Positions 10,923-22,100 are shown, counted from the first letter of the stretch. The stretch: DNA of 57,486 nucleotides from Dissophora ornata (GCA_025201705.1 MU616679.1:1-57486); one strand, 5' to 3'. Numbers and translations are program-made. The notes: generated from the sequence alone by a model not told the origin.

Positions 10923-13214
10923 ATGGACAACAGGGATTCATTCCCTGCGCGCAGGGAGACTAGGGCATTGCGAAGGGCAGGAGAAGCGTCCCGAGACCTT
11001 GTTCTAAAAGTAATGGATAGGGCGAATGCGCTGGTGAAAGAGATACAACAGCGAGAAAAACAAGCTCCAACGACCACGAACCTGACGGTACGAGTGAGCA
11101 CTAGAACAAGCACAAACGCGGCGAGTACATGCGAAAAGCAGTGTCCCACTGCAGCGGCAATGACTGTGACTCCTTCATGCAAAGTCGAACGGGGCGACCA
11201 TCGTTGCGAGAAACGAATCCATGCGACTACAAACCTGACCCTACAAGTAAGCGCAAGGTCGAACACAATCACAGGAATTACGAACAGTAGCCAAAACTGC
11301 TCAACGGCCTCTGCGACCACACTTCCCTCAACCAAAGTCGAGCTAGACAAGTGCAAGCAAGAGAAGCAAGTCCTCAGTACCGCGTGCTTGAATCCAACGA
11401 CAAGTGCAGGATCGATTGCAAACTCTGCGAACACGAGCAAAAGCCAACGCTCGGTTGAGCTTGCAGGCCGCACGCTCACAACAACCAAGATTGAACTAAG
11501 AACGCAGCAGCGACAGATGCCAGCACTTGTAACTGCCCCCCTGCCTTCGAAGTCAAGCACGGGAACAAGAACAAGCACAAATAACTCAAGCACGGGCAAG
11601 AGTCGGTGTCCCGCTCCTCCCACAGTGACCTCCATTCATCCGTCGAAAATCGTGCTGGAGAAGCTGCCAAAGACGCTAGCGCTTACTGCTACGGACCTGA
11701 CTTCAAAGACAAGCACAAGAGCAAGCACAGTCTCCACAGATACGAGGAAGAGCCGATGCCCAACTGCAGCCGCAGCGAATACTATTCCAAGTCAATCGTC
11801 GCCAATCCCAAACCCAGGTCCTCCATGCCTTTCTTCAAGTAATGACAACATCCGATGTAGCAGCAAGATAAGCGGCAACGATAACCGCAGTGTTGGCAAA
11901 GGCAACAGCAAGAAGAGTTGCGATGGCAAGAGCAGCATAGACAAATGCAACACCATGAAACCGTGCGATAACAAAAGCAACATCGATAAGTGCAGTGCCA
12001 AGACAAACTGTGACGACAAGAGTAAAGACAAGTGCCACACCAAGAAAAACTGCGATGAAAAGAGTAATATCGACAAGTGCAACACCGAAAAAGGCTGCGA
12101 TGACAAAAGCAATACTGGGAAGTGCATTGTCAGGACGAGCTGCGAAGTTAACAGCAGCACAGACAAATGCAACAGAGACAAAAGTTGCAGCAAGAAGAGC
12201 AACAACAACAACTGCAGCAACCAGAGCAGCAAGGATAAGGCCATTGCCAATAAAACTAGCAACGGGAAAATATGCGGCAACCAGAGCAGCAGCAACAGTA
12301 AAGCCATCAGTGGCAAGGGCAACGACAAAGCCATTGATGACAAGAGCAGCCACAACCAAAGCAGCCATAAAACACCAAATGGTGAAGACAGCCTGCCACT
12401 TACTTTTTCTTCTCTTTCCCTCCTTTCCTCCTATTTTTCCTCTATTTCTCTCACCAAACCCCATTGCTGTACTCGCCTCAGAACCCCCCATCCACACCTC
12501 GAATACCGTCCTCCCACGGAATCCACCGCACTTCTCGCGCCTTCCGTGCTCGTCGCACCTTCCGCATCCGTTAGACCCGTAAAGTCAGTAAAATCTGGCG
12601 TGCCAGCCGCACCCGTCGCTCCTACAAGTTTTGCAAAGCCCGAAAAGTCCGTAAAGTCTGAAAAGCCTTTTGTACCAGTCGCGCCTGTGAAGCCTGCCAC
12701 CAAGTCTTGCTGTGTATGCATTATGTCGACCGGCGAATCCTCATCCGCTCTCATTGTCAAACCCAAGCCCAAGCGCCGAACAACATTCGCGCCTTCGTCG
12801 TCGATCACGAGCACGTCGATAGCCCATCCATTTTCCGTGAGCTCTTCGCAGTGTATCTGCGGCTCCGAGTGTGACGCGCTCTATGATGAGCTCTCGCGAA
12901 ACCTGGCCGACGCCGAGTATGAGTACAAGGAATGTATCTGCTTCCCGCAGTCCCGTACAGGCCCTCTCAAGAAGCCGACGGATCCGCCAGATAACACGCG
13001 TCTTCAGCGATTCTGGTACCGTGCCAAGGACATGGAAGAATACCTCAGAATGATGGAGGATTATATCGATGAGGTGGAGGCCTGTCTGAAGGAGTATGTT
13101 ACTACCAGAATGAGACAGCGCGAGGCCGTGGAGGAGGAACAACGACGACTGAGACATGAGCTAGAGGTCATCAAAGCTAGGGCTATGTTGTTGGGTCAGG
13201 GCGGTGACAAGTAG
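10923..13214 (+). CDS. Repeat-built Ser/Thr/Lys/Cys-rich protein with C-terminal coiled coil
   Basis: One exon, 763 residues from ATGGACAAC; an in-frame ATG 39 nt upstream is possible but less convincing. Order of parts: a basic helical N-terminus (1-47); five tandem copies of a degenerate ~51-residue Ser/Thr-rich unit (~50-300), each with a TNLT-like start, STRTSTN-like middle and CPTA-like end; six copies of a ~15-residue Cys/Lys unit (~335-430; consensus DKCNTxKxCDxKSNI); a Ser/Asn-rich stretch; a Pro/Val/Lys section (~535-590) with VKSVKSGVP- and APVAP-like repeats; paired Cys (CCVC, CICGSEC, CICF); and a charged coiled coil (~695-755). There is no signal peptide. I do not recognise the family. 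The Cys units could bind metal, but this is speculation. The repeat DNA leaves long open frames on both strands; the coiled coil and clean start and stop favour the + strand reading. Confidence 0.6.
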   Translation: MDNRDSFPARRETRALRRAGEASRDLVLKVMDRANALVKEIQQREKQAPTTTNLTVRVSTRTSTNAASTCEKQCPTAAAMTVTPSCKVERGDHRCEKRIHATTNLTLQVSARSNTITGITNSSQNCSTASATTLPSTKVELDKCKQEKQVLSTACLNPTTSAGSIANSANTSKSQRSVELAGRTLTTTKIELRTQQRQMPALVTAPLPSKSSTGTRTSTNNSSTGKSRCPAPPTVTSIHPSKIVLEKLPKTLALTATDLTSKTSTRASTVSTDTRKSRCPTAAAANTIPSQSSPIPNPGPPCLSSSNDNIRCSSKISGNDNRSVGKGNSKKSCDGKSSIDKCNTMKPCDNKSNIDKCSAKTNCDDKSKDKCHTKKNCDEKSNIDKCNTEKGCDDKSNTGKCIVRTSCEVNSSTDKCNRDKSCSKKSNNNNCSNQSSKDKAIANKTSNGKICGNQSSSNSKAISGKGNDKAIDDKSSHNQSSHKTPNGEDSLPLTFSSLSLLSSYFSSISLTKPHCCTRLRTPHPHLEYRPPTESTALLAPSVLVAPSASVRPVKSVKSGVPAAPVAPTSFAKPEKSVKSEKPFVPVAPVKPATKSCCVCIMSTGESSSALIVKPKPKRRTTFAPSSSITSTSIAHPFSVSSSQCICGSECDALYDELSRNLADAEYEYKECICFPQSRTGPLKKPTDPPDNTRLQRFWYRAKDMEEYLRMMEDYIDEVEACLKEYVTTRMRQREAVEEEQRRLRHELEVIKARAMLLGQGGDK
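11070..11820 (+). repeat. Five ~153-bp tandem coding repeats
   Basis: Within the 763-residue repeat protein, units begin near residues 50, 100, 151, 203 and 255, a period of about 51 residues. Units are diverged, but keep a Thr-rich start, a Ser/Thr/Asn middle and a Cys-Pro or Lys-Ser-Arg-Cys end in most copies. Confidence 0.65.
11898..12212 (+). repeat. ~45-bp tandem Cys/Lys coding repeats
   Basis: About six consecutive units of ~15 residues with two Cys spaced C-x5-C. Examples are DKCNTMKPCDNKSNI and DKCHTKKNCDEKSNI; one unit is two residues shorter. The array lies directly after the ~51-residue units and grades into SN/KS-rich sequence. Confidence 0.75.
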
Positions 13215-13436
13215 ACTTCCCCTCTTTCTTTCATTTCCACATCTCCTGGATTTTCATGCGTCGTCTGTGCGGTGGGAATTTAGGGTACTCAACAGACTTT
13301 TTTTCTGGGCGGATTTTCTACGCTATCACAATAAAAAAGTAACTGGAAATGAGATCAAATAAGCCCTTGGTGCAACATACAACGCATGAGAAATTGGCAT
13401 TTGTGCTTGCGGCGAGACAAATTAGGGGGAATGCCC

Positions 13437-13519
13437 AAAAATGCGTTCAAAGTTGGTGGAATTTTCGACCGGTAGTGCCAATTTAGTGTACTTCCGGATT
13501 CGATTCTGAACGCATTTTT
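13437..13519. repeat. Inverted repeat with 13-bp perfect arms
   Basis: AAAAATGCGTTCA at 13437-13449 is the exact reverse complement of TGAACGCATTTTT at 13507-13519, with a 57-nt spacer. A second pair overlaps it: AAATTGGCA at 13391-13399 and TGCCAATTT at 13477-13485. The site sits in the 455-nt gap between convergent genes, so a 3'-end hairpin or a small decayed inverted-repeat element are both possible. No other gene-like content was seen in 13215-13669. Confidence 0.6.
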
Positions 13520-13669
13520 CCCTTCATTTGTACAGGTTGCTTATTCCGCCCTCATGCACTTTTTTTTTTCAAGCAAGCATACTCGTGAAGAGACTTCAAG
13601 CACTCGGACGAACAGTATCAAAATGCGATTGCAGGTAAAAAAGCCTTTATCTTCAAGCTGATCTACAGT

Positions 13670-15275
13670 CTACAGGACCGTCACGTCCCCTTCTCCCAGC
13701 TTCATGTAATGCCTACACGACTCAAACAACTTTTTTTTATCGTCCAACCCGCGTCCGATAAACACGACCTTCCCAGCGTGCACCATTTCTTCCTGTCCAG
13801 GAAGTGAGCGTGCCTCCTTGATATCGTACAGTTCCTGCACTCCCTGGATAACAACTTTGGTTCCTGCTGGCTGGCCCGAGGGTTTGATGATTCCTTTGAC
13901 ACGCAGGATGTCCAGTTTTGTTCCTGTCGATGTATTTGAGTTACCAGTAGATCCATCTGGTGGCGGCGTTGGTGATGACGCTCCAGGGTCTGGGATTTGG
14001 TGCTCCCAGAGAAGCAGCTGCAGCCAGTGCTCAAACAACTTCTGATCCAGCGTCGAGGTGTTAAATGTCAATGTGGCCGTCTTGATGGACTAAACGACAA
14101 AAGAATAGATGGAGCACACACGGGTCTGTTAGTGGGCGAATGTATACAAAGCATGGACGAAGCATAGAATCTTCCCCTTAGAATTCTCTTCCGCTCAATT
14201 CCTACCTGATCTAGATGGTTCGATTGTGGTGGCAATGACGTTTCCTCGTGTGAGCAGTCTTCGCCATGGATATGATTTGGATCATCATGATCATGGGAAT
14301 TTTGGCTCGCAGCGGTCCCTTGGTTCTTCAGCGCCGCATCCGTCTGCTCTAGCTCCTTGGCTCGTACAGCATCAAAGGCCGCAATGTCGAGGACGAACCT
14401 CAAATCGACTTTCGAATGTTGTGTCCTCACGATCTGTGCCACTCCATTCATGGCCTTGCAATCTGCCTCGAGTTGATCTAACTCTTCCTTGCTGACTAGA
14501 TCAGTCTTGTTAAGGATCAATCGGTCGGCCATGGCGATTTGCTTGGCTGTCTCGTTCAAACTCCCATCATCCTTCTTCAATTCCAATTCCTAGCATAGTA
14601 CAAAAACAGTTAGCTACTATAAGATAAATGGGACCTCGGTGCATTCGAAGGAAAGGCGTAAAAACCTACCTTGCGGATGTTCCTCGAGTCGACCAGGGTA
14701 ACGATTCCATCCAGATAAATATCGCTTCCTAGGTCATCGTCCATCCAGAAGATCGATGCAATCGGGCCTGGATCTGCTAGCCCCGTCGTCTCCAACAAGA
14801 TGTAATCAAACTTGCCTTTCTTCTTCATCAGGTTCTCGATCGCCACCACGCCGTTGTCCTTGACGGTGCAGCACAAGCACCCATTCTTCAGTTCCAGCCA
14901 TTCCTCAACTACCTCACCGCCCATACCAACATTCATTGCCTGGTCGATCCCGCCCGTGTCGCCAAACTCGTTTAGAATAACGGCAACCTTGAAATCATGT
15001 TTTTCTGTAAGGATATAATCGAGGAGTGTGGATTTGCCTGATCCTAGGAAGCCTGTGATGATCGTGATGGGGATCTTTTTGGTCGGTATGCTGTTGCAAC
15101 TGCTCGCAGTCGTCGCTCCTGCCGCCGCCGTTAGTGTTGCGGTAGACTCAGAAAGAGTTGCCTGTGTATCGATCAGGTCAGGCAATTCCTCGTCGTCGTC
15201 TTCAATATCATTCGCGCTGTTGTACTTGGCCAAAGGGACAGCCAGGGGAGGACATTCGTCATCAGAATTGCTCAT
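13670..15275 (-). CDS. ZNG1: ZNG1/CBWD-family GTPase zinc chaperone
   Basis: Three exons, 15275-14670, 14589-14206 and 14089-13670 (phase 0 at both junctions), give 469 residues. The G domain shows the P-loop [22 protein letters not shown], the metal-binding [11 protein letters not shown] motif, [12 protein letters not shown], and NKTDLV; the C-terminal COBW_C domain contains VKGIIKPSG and IQGVQELYD. Family members are GTP-driven zinc metallochaperones that load type I methionine aminopeptidase in the cytosol. The extreme N-terminus has CPPLAVP, close to the CPELVP motif by which ZNG1 docks on the METAP1 zinc finger. A His/Asp-rich insert ([18 protein letters not shown]) ends exon 2 and may hold extra metal. 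The alignment to human ZNG1, from memory, runs essentially full length. Confidence 0.93.
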
Positions 15276-15602
15276 GTTGCTTCTTCGCTGTCCTTGTGTT
15301 GCTCAATAAAAGTGTGCTGCTGCGAGATTCGTGAGTGATGCAAGAGCGTCCTGGGTGCGCAAGGTAGCCGTGAGAACGTTAAAATGAGGAAGCAATGTCT
15401 GTCATGTTGCCATGGTGGTCTCCGGTCTGAAAGTGACTGCCCACATGCTTGTCTTCTCACCCTTAAGATCTGCCATCGCGCCTTGTAGTCGCCAGACGGG
15501 AGCTCTTTATGTCATAAACCCAAAGGAGAAGAGTCTAGCGTTCGTGCTCTTTGTTATTGTCTAGATTATAGGAATACTATCTGCAGCTCATCAAAACCAT
15601 AT
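15276..15602. other. Intergenic gap upstream of ZNG1
   Basis: A 327-nt gap between the ZNG1 start and the UGO1 stop, both on the minus strand. It must contain the ZNG1 promoter and UGO1 3' end. I see no ORF, repeat or clear element in it. Confidence 0.5.
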
Positions 15603-17409
15603 CTACCAGTCGTCACCCTCGTCCTGAAGGTTGGTCACGGCGCCCACCGCGAACAACCCAATATTCGTTGTCAAGTGCATGCCTAGGCCCGTGTACAACC
15701 CACGCACGCCCCAAGCAGAGTACCAAGGCCTCTGCACCACCGTCGTTATCACCTGCTGTGTCTTCCCATCCGCGCTCTTCACAACCGTTGTTCTTGAGAC
15801 GCGCTTATGATGGCCGCCTTCTTCCTTGATGATCCTGTAAATGCAATCCACCATGCCGACATATGGTCTCTTTCGAGTCTCAACTGCAGTATGATACTTC
15901 TTGACAGTAGCAGCATCCGATGACTGTTTGCGTTGGATTTGAAGCTGAAGACGTTTCCTAACGGTTTCAATGGGCAAGCGGATCAAGAGTTCAATCGTGT
16001 TCAGACCCAGTTCCGCCAACGAGTACAGAACAGGCGAGTCGGCTGCTGAAAGCTTGAAGACTCTGTCGATGACCAAGGGAATCGAGTTCGAGAGCAATGG
16101 TGTCAAGATGTGGTAGATGAGAGTTGGGAACAAATTGACGCCTCCCCAGAGCGCCGATGCACCTTCTTCCTGGATGATGGTCGTAAAACAGTTAACCATG
16201 CCACTGTACTTGCGCTGTAATGGGCTGGCTGTCTGCACAATCAATCTAAGAATATATTGCACAAAGACAGGTTTAGAGACCTCCATAAAATAGAGGCATA
16301 TTATTCAAAGAGTACTGTTGAAACACATACCTCGTGCGAACGAGCTCCAGAGGCGAGAGGATAAAGCCAATAACAAGATGACTGGCGACCATGGTTGCAA
16401 TGTTGGGTCCGACGTGGTCCAGGTGCACCAAGGGAATCGTGTCGTCGTAGAGGTCGAAAGTATCGTTCAGTGTTGCCTCCAATGTTGGTTGAGCAACGAG
16501 GTGCAGCATTTCATGGATCCAGTTGGTATATTGACCTAATCCGCGTGACATAGAAAGTCAATCATCTGCATCTTGGTTGAAGTCAAAGCAGAATGCCTCA
16601 ACTCATGCCACGCACCTTTCCAAAGAGACATCCAGCCTTCAGTAGGGTGCTTTGCAAGATCAGTAACCGCCTTCCAGACACCTCCTTCAACAGGCGGCAG
16701 CTGGTATGCAGGCCGCGTTTCCTCATCATAGACGCTTCTTCGGAATACATATCCAGATGCTGATCCTGAGGTGGTCTGAACAGAAGTAACATCGTAGTCT
16801 CGTCGGCGCTGATCCTGTTCATATCTGGACCGCGACGACTCGTAGCCGTCGCGACCAGGACCGCCGCTGTTACCATACTGACTCGAGTAATAGCTTCCTG
16901 AGGCCGAGGAGAGGATACCTGTACGCTCGTAGTACTCCCTTTCTGCCGCCTCCTCGCGAGCCCTCCGCTCCTCATCCTCGCGTCTTGCCTATTTGTAAGC
17001 AGGCCCATTTCAGAGAGACTGGTTAGATATTGTGACGTTATAACATTGGTAATGTCGTAAATAGGACTATCGTAATTACCTGCTCGGCAAGATCCTGTTC
17101 ATCGCCGTTAAAACCGTCATCGTTAGGTAGGTACTGCACCTGCAGAAGGGTCTGGCCGACCTCAAACGGCGCTGAAATGGCAAGGGTCATGTACTTGACC
17201 AGGCCATAGCTGGCAAGTTCTTTAGCAGCAGCCTGCGAATTGATCTCATTCTGTGCGGCGAGCTCTTCTTCCAGAGACGCAGAGGAAAGGGTGCTGTTGT
17301 AGTAGGATTGAAGAGGGGAGTCCGAGCCCGTGTAGTAAGGGCGGAGTGGATTAGGACTGTTGGCGTTGGGTGCACCGCCAGGTGGAGGGAAGCTGTAGCG
17401 CGTGGACAT
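15603..17409 (-). CDS. UGO1: UGO1-like mitochondrial outer-membrane carrier-fold protein
   Basis: Four exons, 17409-17080, 16988-16616, 16535-16331 and 16245-15603, give 516 residues, close to yeast Ugo1 (502). An N-terminal Pro/Ser/Tyr-rich region and an Arg/Glu/Tyr-rich linker precede carrier-type repeats with two remnant P-x-[DE]-x-x-[KR] signatures, SPLELVRTR and LPIETVRKRLQ. The C-terminus has VRGLYTGLGMHLTTN. Ugo1 is a modified solute-carrier protein of the outer mitochondrial membrane that links Fzo1 and Mgm1 during fusion; that role is taken from the family. The intron between SPLELVRT and LIVQTASP splits an Arg codon. No presequence is expected or seen. Its start region faces the RnpA-like gene across 208 nt. 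Confidence 0.85.
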
Positions 17410-17617
17410 CGGCGTTCAATGGTGGTCGCGCCGTTAATGGGACGGAAGATGCTAATGGAGACAACGAATAGGTGAAAACGCAAGGGAAAGGAATCAACTG
17501 AGATTCACCATTGGGACCAACGAAGTTTCGTCGTGTCGGATGGAATCGCTTTCAAACCCAAAATGGAAATTACAGGTCCCTGTCCACTTTGTACTTCCCT
17601 TGATTCAATGAGATTCA

Positions 17618-19010
17618 ATGATTACTCCACCACTCATGAACAGACCCGCGTGTAGACACTGGTCATTCCTGGATCTGCGCTGCCTACTCCCGCCTGCAAT
17701 GCCGGGGGTTGCCCCTCAGGGGTCTGCTCGGTTCATGATTCGCCTAAGCTCAACACGATCGTCTGGACACCCACCAACTGGAAAGCCAACAAAAGCTTCC
17801 GTAAATCACAGGACACATATTCGAGGAGATCACCTCACCCGGCCTGACTTAAGGAACGTCTCGCAGACCTCTTCTAAGCTCCCGATCTACGGAAAGGACC
17901 GCGATAGCATGTCAAAGGACAACAACATAGCAAAGGGCAGCTTTGTTACTCCAATGCCACGAAACTTTCTGACAGTATCGGATAGTGAGAGGGTAATCAT
18001 CCCTCTTTGCGCTCCATTTTTCTGTACGCAGTCGGACCATATCTTCGACAATTCTAACTCTTGTATAATTCGATCTCTGTAGATCGAGGGCATGGACAAA
18101 ATGGGTGTCCAAGAGCTTTTCACTAAACGACATGGAGCCTCAAGGGTGAGCAATGAAGCCTTCAGTATCAAGGCCGCACGCATGTCATTCCGCGAGCCAC
18201 CTCCACGTAGGTGCTAAGTTTTAGAATACTGTCCTCTGTACATTCACAACTCCGAGTGCGACGACCATCGGCATTAATATCGATAGTTTTGGCTCAATAG
18301 CAGATGTGCCTGTCTTTGTTCAGAAAGCCATGATGGAGTACGAGCACTCCATGGCCCGATACGAACAGCAACTGCAGGAGCAAAAGCAACAATCCTCCTC
18401 TACTATCATCTCAGCAGAGGTTCCACCCCCGAAGCTACCCCTTCCACTTTTGCAGCATCAACTCCGTAACGTCCGCCACCACCCGGAATCAGTCGCCGCA
18501 CCACACCCACCCTTCCGCGTCACATTTGTCATCTCTAAGAAGCAAATCTCCAAACTGGCCACGCACCGCAATCTGGCTAGGAAAAAACTGACGGCTGCTG
18601 TGGAGACAGTCTTCCGTGAACACGCCCGCCCAGGGTATGAGTACATAATTTTTGCAAAACAGACATGTATGACGACCACGCAGGCCAAATTGGTCGATCT
18701 CATGAAGAAAGATCTGGCGAAACCAACATTGTATGGAGACCGGAACGCAAAGCAGAAGGGCACCGCCGAGTTTGACAAAAGCTTTGGCTGCAAAATTAAG
18801 AGTGCCGGGAGCATGGAGGCGGGTTTAATCAATGGCCAGGAAACTCCTCTAGGCGAGAATGAGATTGTCAAAGTACGGTGGAAGAACAACCGTCCGCCAC
18901 TCTATAGAAGGTGGTGGAGGCATGCTCTGCCCAACCCGCTTGCACGAATCCAGCAAAGTGATGCCTTTCTTGATAAGTTTTGCAAGAAAGATAGTAACCT
19001 CAAGGAATAA
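17618..19010 (+). CDS. RnpA-like (RNase P protein fold) protein, probably mitochondrial
   Basis: Proposed exons 17618-17992, 18083-18210 and 18287-19010 give 408 residues. Intron 1 (GTAATC...TCTAAC...CTCTGTAG) is phase 0 and removes an in-frame TAG; intron 2 (GTGCTA...CGATAG) is phase 2. The N-terminus is Arg/Ser-rich, with few early acids, like a presequence (GSARFMIRLSSTRSSG). Downstream come FTKRHGASRVSNEAFSI, a linker insertion, then FRVTFVISKKQISKLATHRN, followed by ARKKL and a YEYIIFAKQ strand. This mirrors bacterial RnpA: central cleft strand, SKK, the RN-rich helix and the IIxAK strand. RnpA is the protein subunit of ribozyme RNase P for tRNA 5' maturation; a mitochondrial RNA-binding role is inferred. 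The canonical RNR has become RNLARKK. The exact start among the first Met codons is uncertain. Confidence 0.68.
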
Positions 19011-19127
19011 TATGCGCTCCAGGCACATTGAATCTGTGCAATAAAAGGGTGGGTTTTTTACTCTCCTCGACGCAACTGTGCTATAATCTACCCAGCATTT
19101 CCGTGTGGGATGATGTTAAAAGGAAAG

Positions 19128-22100
19128 CTAAGAGGCAACAATGGGTTCCTCGAATAAAAAGCAGGTGGCATTGGCGAGAACAGCCAGCGATCTGATCTTG
19201 GAGAGCACCTCCGGTGACTCCAGAACAGACGCTGGCAGTAATGGATATGATGTTGGAAGGTGCTAATTAGGCGGACCAAATCGAAACATTCAGCAAAAAA
19301 TCCATAGTGTATCACATATGCATCATCACAGACAACGTAGAGCTGCAAACGTACTTTGGGTTCTGTGAAGGCCGTATGCGCCTTGAGAATGATATAGCAC
19401 AGCGCGAAGCGAATCATAAACTGGCGTAAGAATTCATCCTGTAGGAATCGTCGCACTGGCTTGTCTATATCGTCCCAGGAATAGCAGATGATTCACATAT
19501 TTAGAAAAACAAACGAGCGTCCATGACAAACATAGTAATTGCACTCCTGCTTACCAAGGGATGCTGCGGCCATTAACTCTGCAATCTTTCCTTCTGCTTG
19601 CGCAATTAATCCAGAACACTGGTCCCATGTTTCAGGACTGATATGTTCGATGCCGCAAATAAAGCTGAAAGCCAGTAGGGGTGCATGCAAGAAAAGCGTG
19701 AACAGCTCTCCAACTTGCGAAGTATCTATTTCCACGAAGATGACCTCGTTAGCTCTTGTCGTTGCTATTGGAAGTGATGAGCAGGTCGATATGAAGACGA
19801 GATTTCACCTGGAATAGAGTCTGGGTACTCTGTCGGCGACATCAGACTCATAAATGGGTAGTTAAACACCCGGGGCATCTCCTAGAAATACCGTCAGGGT
19901 AAGATAATCAACAATCCGTGTCGCTGATAAGAATAATATTGAGCTCTGAAGCTAGGCTACATACACATACCGCAAATGCCACACTGTTGTTGCTGTCAAC
20001 AATAAGAAACATCGCTTTCCGCGTGAATGGGAGCAAGTCACCAGGATGAAGGCAGTGACTTATACTTTGTTGCTCCGGATCAGAGTTATCCAGCACCTTG
20101 CGTGAATTGGTCAATATTCCTCCATGATATCCTATTCCAGAGTTACAAAAGTTTCATTAGAACTCATTTTCGAGAACAAAAGTATAATAGGGTACATCAA
20201 TTACGAATGTACCTTTTGCACCAGAGTGATCAGGAACGGATCTCTTTGACCCATCGGCAGAGAGGTAAATAAGCATAGCAGAGTCGTTGGAGAGTTCCTA
20301 AATGCGTCGATTTATCTGCGATCAGCTTTGTGCTCAAATCTCCTCCCAATGTCAATCTCTTCACACATTTTACGACCGCAGACGTACCCTGAAAGCTGTT
20401 GCGAGATAAACCATTATCTGGCTCAGCACCGGTCGATAGAGGAGGTACTTGTGAGGATTTGATCTCTTAGCGGGTTTTTCCGTAGCCCTGCGCTGCGGAA
20501 TGCTGCTGTCATCCAGAGCGTCATCCTTGATCGGTGCGCTTGCACCGCTACTCTCATTTGCATTTCCTGCGGCGACGGCTGTGGCAACAGCGCTAGGAAT
20601 TGTATCCTTAATTGCGGCATCTGCCACACTCCTTATATTTGACGTTTCCCGTTCTGAATGGCGAGAGCAATCGGCAATATTAAATCGCGTTAGAATTAAA
20701 CCCTTTCGACTCATCATGAAACGCTCGCTAGCTGCACAAGCTTACCAAGCGACTGCAGAATGCGGAACATGTCGATCGTCAGTTCGGAAAATTTGATTTG
20801 GTTGTGCGCATTGCCCACGAGGATAGCCTCCTGAAGCCTCAATTTCGTGGAGGACGACCCCTCCTTATCTAAGGCAGCGGAGATGATTTTGCTGGTCTGC
20901 AATCGCCTCGTAACAGGCAAGTACGATCCAGCAGAGTTGACTGGATGGAGTTTCTTCTCCGCCTACCGTTTGAGATAAACATCAAAATTAGCGGGCGGAT
21001 CATGTTGAATTCTCCTCGCCATTGACGTAAGCATCGTAGTCGTACATCAATGAAAGATGAAACTTCTTGGAGAACGAGCTGCCACTCTGCAGCATCTGTC
21101 GGCCTATACACACTGACGTATTCGTTCACTAGCACTGCCAATTCATCCTTGAGCGTCGCGATAATATCACGATTATTGAGCAACAGACAGACCACCGTGA
21201 ATCGAGCATAGTAACGGAGCTTCTTGATCATTAATGCAGCACTGATAGAGTCAACATGTCCAGTGGTGAGTCGTACATCATCGTGGAGCACAGACCTTAT
21301 TGTGGGCTGTCGATGCTTCGATTCACGTACCTCTTGGTCTCTGAAATTTCATTGAAGTAGCGTCTCTCGCGGATGGCATCGTAGAAGACGTACGATTCCT
21401 GCAAGTAGTTCGTTTCGCTCGTGCGTAAACTGATGTTTGCCACGCATAGACATGTAGGATGGATAAATGTTAGTCTTTCTGGCTGTACATGTTCGGGCAA
21501 TACACTACAGACATTTTATCCGGAAAGGAGAAAACAGGACTAAGCTCTGTGCAACATAAATCCAACTCTGCCACATACTAGTAGTGATAATACAACTGTC
21601 CGATTTTTGAGGCGATCTCACCGACTTCCCAACGCTTCAGCCCATAGCTATTCTCCAGAACGAATCTAAAAGAGCGAAATCGCGCATCAAACCATTAAAG
21701 CGGTCAGCGGTGAGCAGTTGATTTAGCCGTGGAACAGGAGGAGTGGCGTTGAATATCGATTGCACGTTACCGGTTTTGTTGTTGAAATCGCCATAGCTGG
21801 ATGGATGGATGAATTTAAAAAATTAAAAGCAACGACAGCGTTGAGAATGAGTACGAAGGCCTAGATCTGAGGGATAAACCGCGCACATGTTGATTTCAAG
21901 TCTGTTCCAAGCTGTCGTTGTCAGGCGGGAGTACCTTTGAAAAAATCTCAAAGGTCTTCTGAAAATACGGTTGCCACTGCTTTGCTCCGGTCGGTGGGAG
22001 ATCTCTGTTGTGATCAGATGGACGACGGAAATTTACAGCCATGTTAGAATGTGTTCCCAGGGACAAAACAAGCGCGCGTGTTGGGCTCAAAGGCCACGCA

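Noticed and set aside
17887..18183. Minus-strand ORF of 98 codons
   Set aside because: It overlaps the first two exons of the RnpA-like gene, whose splice signals, phases and family motifs on the + strand are much stronger.
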